DNA from: Symbiodinium natans
Lineage: Eukaryota > Sar > Dinophyceae > Suessiales > Symbiodiniaceae
Assembly (NCBI GenBank): GCA_905221605.1
Contig: CAJNDS010000272.1
Location: forward strand, 117,308-181,307
DNA length: 64,000 nt
Direction: 5' to 3'
Positions 62,656 through 64,000 of this stretch are shown here, in pieces. The position numbers and the translations under genes are program-made. The notes under the pieces are model-generated. The model was not told the DNA's origin. It searched no databases and worked only from the letters and a program-made list of their open reading frames with translations. Position 1 is the stretch's first letter. Every line of letters starts with the position of its first letter.

Positions 62656-62871
62656 CTGCTGCTATCCAGAAGCTTTTAGGGTTTAGGGTTTAGGGTTTAG
62701 GGTTTAGGGTTTAGGGTTTAGGGTTTAGGGTTTAGGGTTTAGGGTTTAGGGTTGAGGGTTGAGGGTTGAGGGTTTAGGGTTTAGGGTTTAGGGTTTAGGG
62801 TTTAGGGTTTAGGGTCCGCCGACCCTGGCGGCGTGTTGGAAGGTGAAAACCTCCCTCGTTTTCCCTCCCCC

Positions 62872-62992
62872 CTACATCCCCCCCCCCCTGCCCCCCCCCC
62901 CCCCTACTAACCCCCCCCCCCCCCCAACCCACCCCCCCCACCCGCCCCCCCCCCCCCCCCCCCCCCCCCCCCCCACCCCCCCCCCCAACCGC
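62872..62992 (+). repeat. C-homopolymer cluster
   Basis: Runs of 9-30 C broken by single A, T or G. Gly- and Pro-rich frames on the two strands are artefacts. Length is likely to be unreliable. Confidence 0.85.
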
Positions 62993-63927
62993 AAACAAAA
63001 TCACCAAACCCCAAACCTTAAACTTGTTCTCCTGCGGGGTCGGCGGCTTGAGCCGGAGGCTCTTAAATCTTTACGCTTCCTTCTGGTGTTGTAGATGAAG
63101 CCTGCTCCGTGCTGGTTCGCTTCGTTAGAGGGGGTTGGGGCGTGAGGCTCTGCGAGGTCTAAGCTAGAGGAAGGTTTACAATGTAAGCAACTCAGCTAGG
63201 CAATGGAAAAATCGCATCCCGTCTTTAGCGCTGAATCTCGCAAGGCCTCTGACAGGGTGCCGGAGGTTATTGAGTGGTTTTGTCAGCCATTCGAGCAACT
63301 CAGCCGGTTGATGACATCCAAGCCTTATCGTTAAAAGTTACCAAGGATCGAAAAATAGGCCTGCCTGCTCCTCTGCTCCCACACCAAGGGGTTTACCCTA
63401 GCCCAAGTGACTTCGCAGACAGGGCACAGGAAATCTGACTCTCCTTCCTCGCTCTCTCTCTCTACCTACTATGTGCTTAAGACCCCCCGCGAACAATGAA
63501 GACATTCTTCCTTGTAAGGGCAACACGGGGATCATTATCGTTTGGTTTTTGAGGGATTCTGGAGCAAACTGTAGCTACAGGTTGTAGGGCTCTCCCTGGC
63601 TCTTAGTAGGGAATCGGAATGGGGGAATTATTGTCCCTAGAAATACCCTGGAAGTGCGCCCTCCCCGTTCCCATAAGGCGCCTTCCCTGTAGGGGGGCCT
63701 TCCCCATTCCCGTAAGGGAGTAGAAAGGGTGCCCTCATTCCCTAAACCCTAAACCCTAAGCCCTGAACCCTAAGCCCTGAACCCTAAACCCTAAACTAAG
63801 AACCAGCCAGGTTTAGGGTTTGAGGGCTTGAGGTCAAATCACCGACGCCGAGCGGCTGGACTTTGAAGAGGGCCTCTGCCAGGGCCGTCATGGGATGTTT
63901 TCTCTGAGCTCACCCTTAACCCCGAGG

Positions 63928-64000
63928 TTTAGGGTTTAGGGTTTAGGGTTTAGCGTTTAGGGTTTAGGGTTTAGGGTTTAGGGTTTAGGGTTTAGGGTTT
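63928..64000 (+). repeat. TTTAGGG array at window end
   Basis: About ten units running off the window, with one TTTAGCG variant. The window boundary, not necessarily the chromosome, cuts it. Confidence 0.85.

Overview
The window looks like nuclear DNA of a dinoflagellate, probably a Symbiodiniaceae/Suessiales-type lineage (inference). Three things point there: telomere-type TTTAGGG repeats, GC-AG and GA-AG splice sites beside GT-AG, and a Ty1/copia element whose Gag opens with the SGIPSWDGSARTWRRY block that I associate with dinoflagellate elements. No rRNA, tRNA, CRISPR array or bacterial operon was seen.

Layout. Bases 1-25186 and 34169-64000 are a field of short TTTAGGG/CCCTAAA-family arrays in both orientations, broken by unique spacers of about 50-500 bp. 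Many spacers carry short open stretches bounded by plausible acceptors and donors, so I read the field as intron-rich genes whose introns contain the arrays. The best model is a minus-strand gene of at least seven exons (5330 down to 1047) for a large polytopic membrane protein; all six junctions keep the reading frame. One of its introns and an intron at 6780-6881 are copies of the same short element, each flanked by a direct repeat, as expected for introners. A second, compact gene (53794-54465, minus) encodes an intact four-helix membrane protein.

Bases 25187-34163 are a complete Ty1/copia retrotransposon: two 225-bp LTRs that I read as identical, a 5-bp GTTTA target duplication inside telomere-like sequence, a tRNA-iMet-type primer site, Gag, zinc knuckle, protease, DD35E integrase, reverse transcriptase and RNase H. 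Between protease and integrase it carries extra modules: a Cys-rich segment in another frame, a cytosine-methyltransferase-like block, and a block with the HxD...H...R signature of 2-oxoglutarate/Fe(II) oxygenases. The coding region alternates between two frames in five segments.

Other blocks are a nearly 10-copy 399-bp satellite (38717-42428), microsatellites, several MITE-like elements, a C-rich low-complexity tract (50080-51850), an assembly gap (52679-52778), a fold-back element (56690-57000) and an AT-rich repeat island (57000-58500). Exon calls come from reading by eye and need transcript support.
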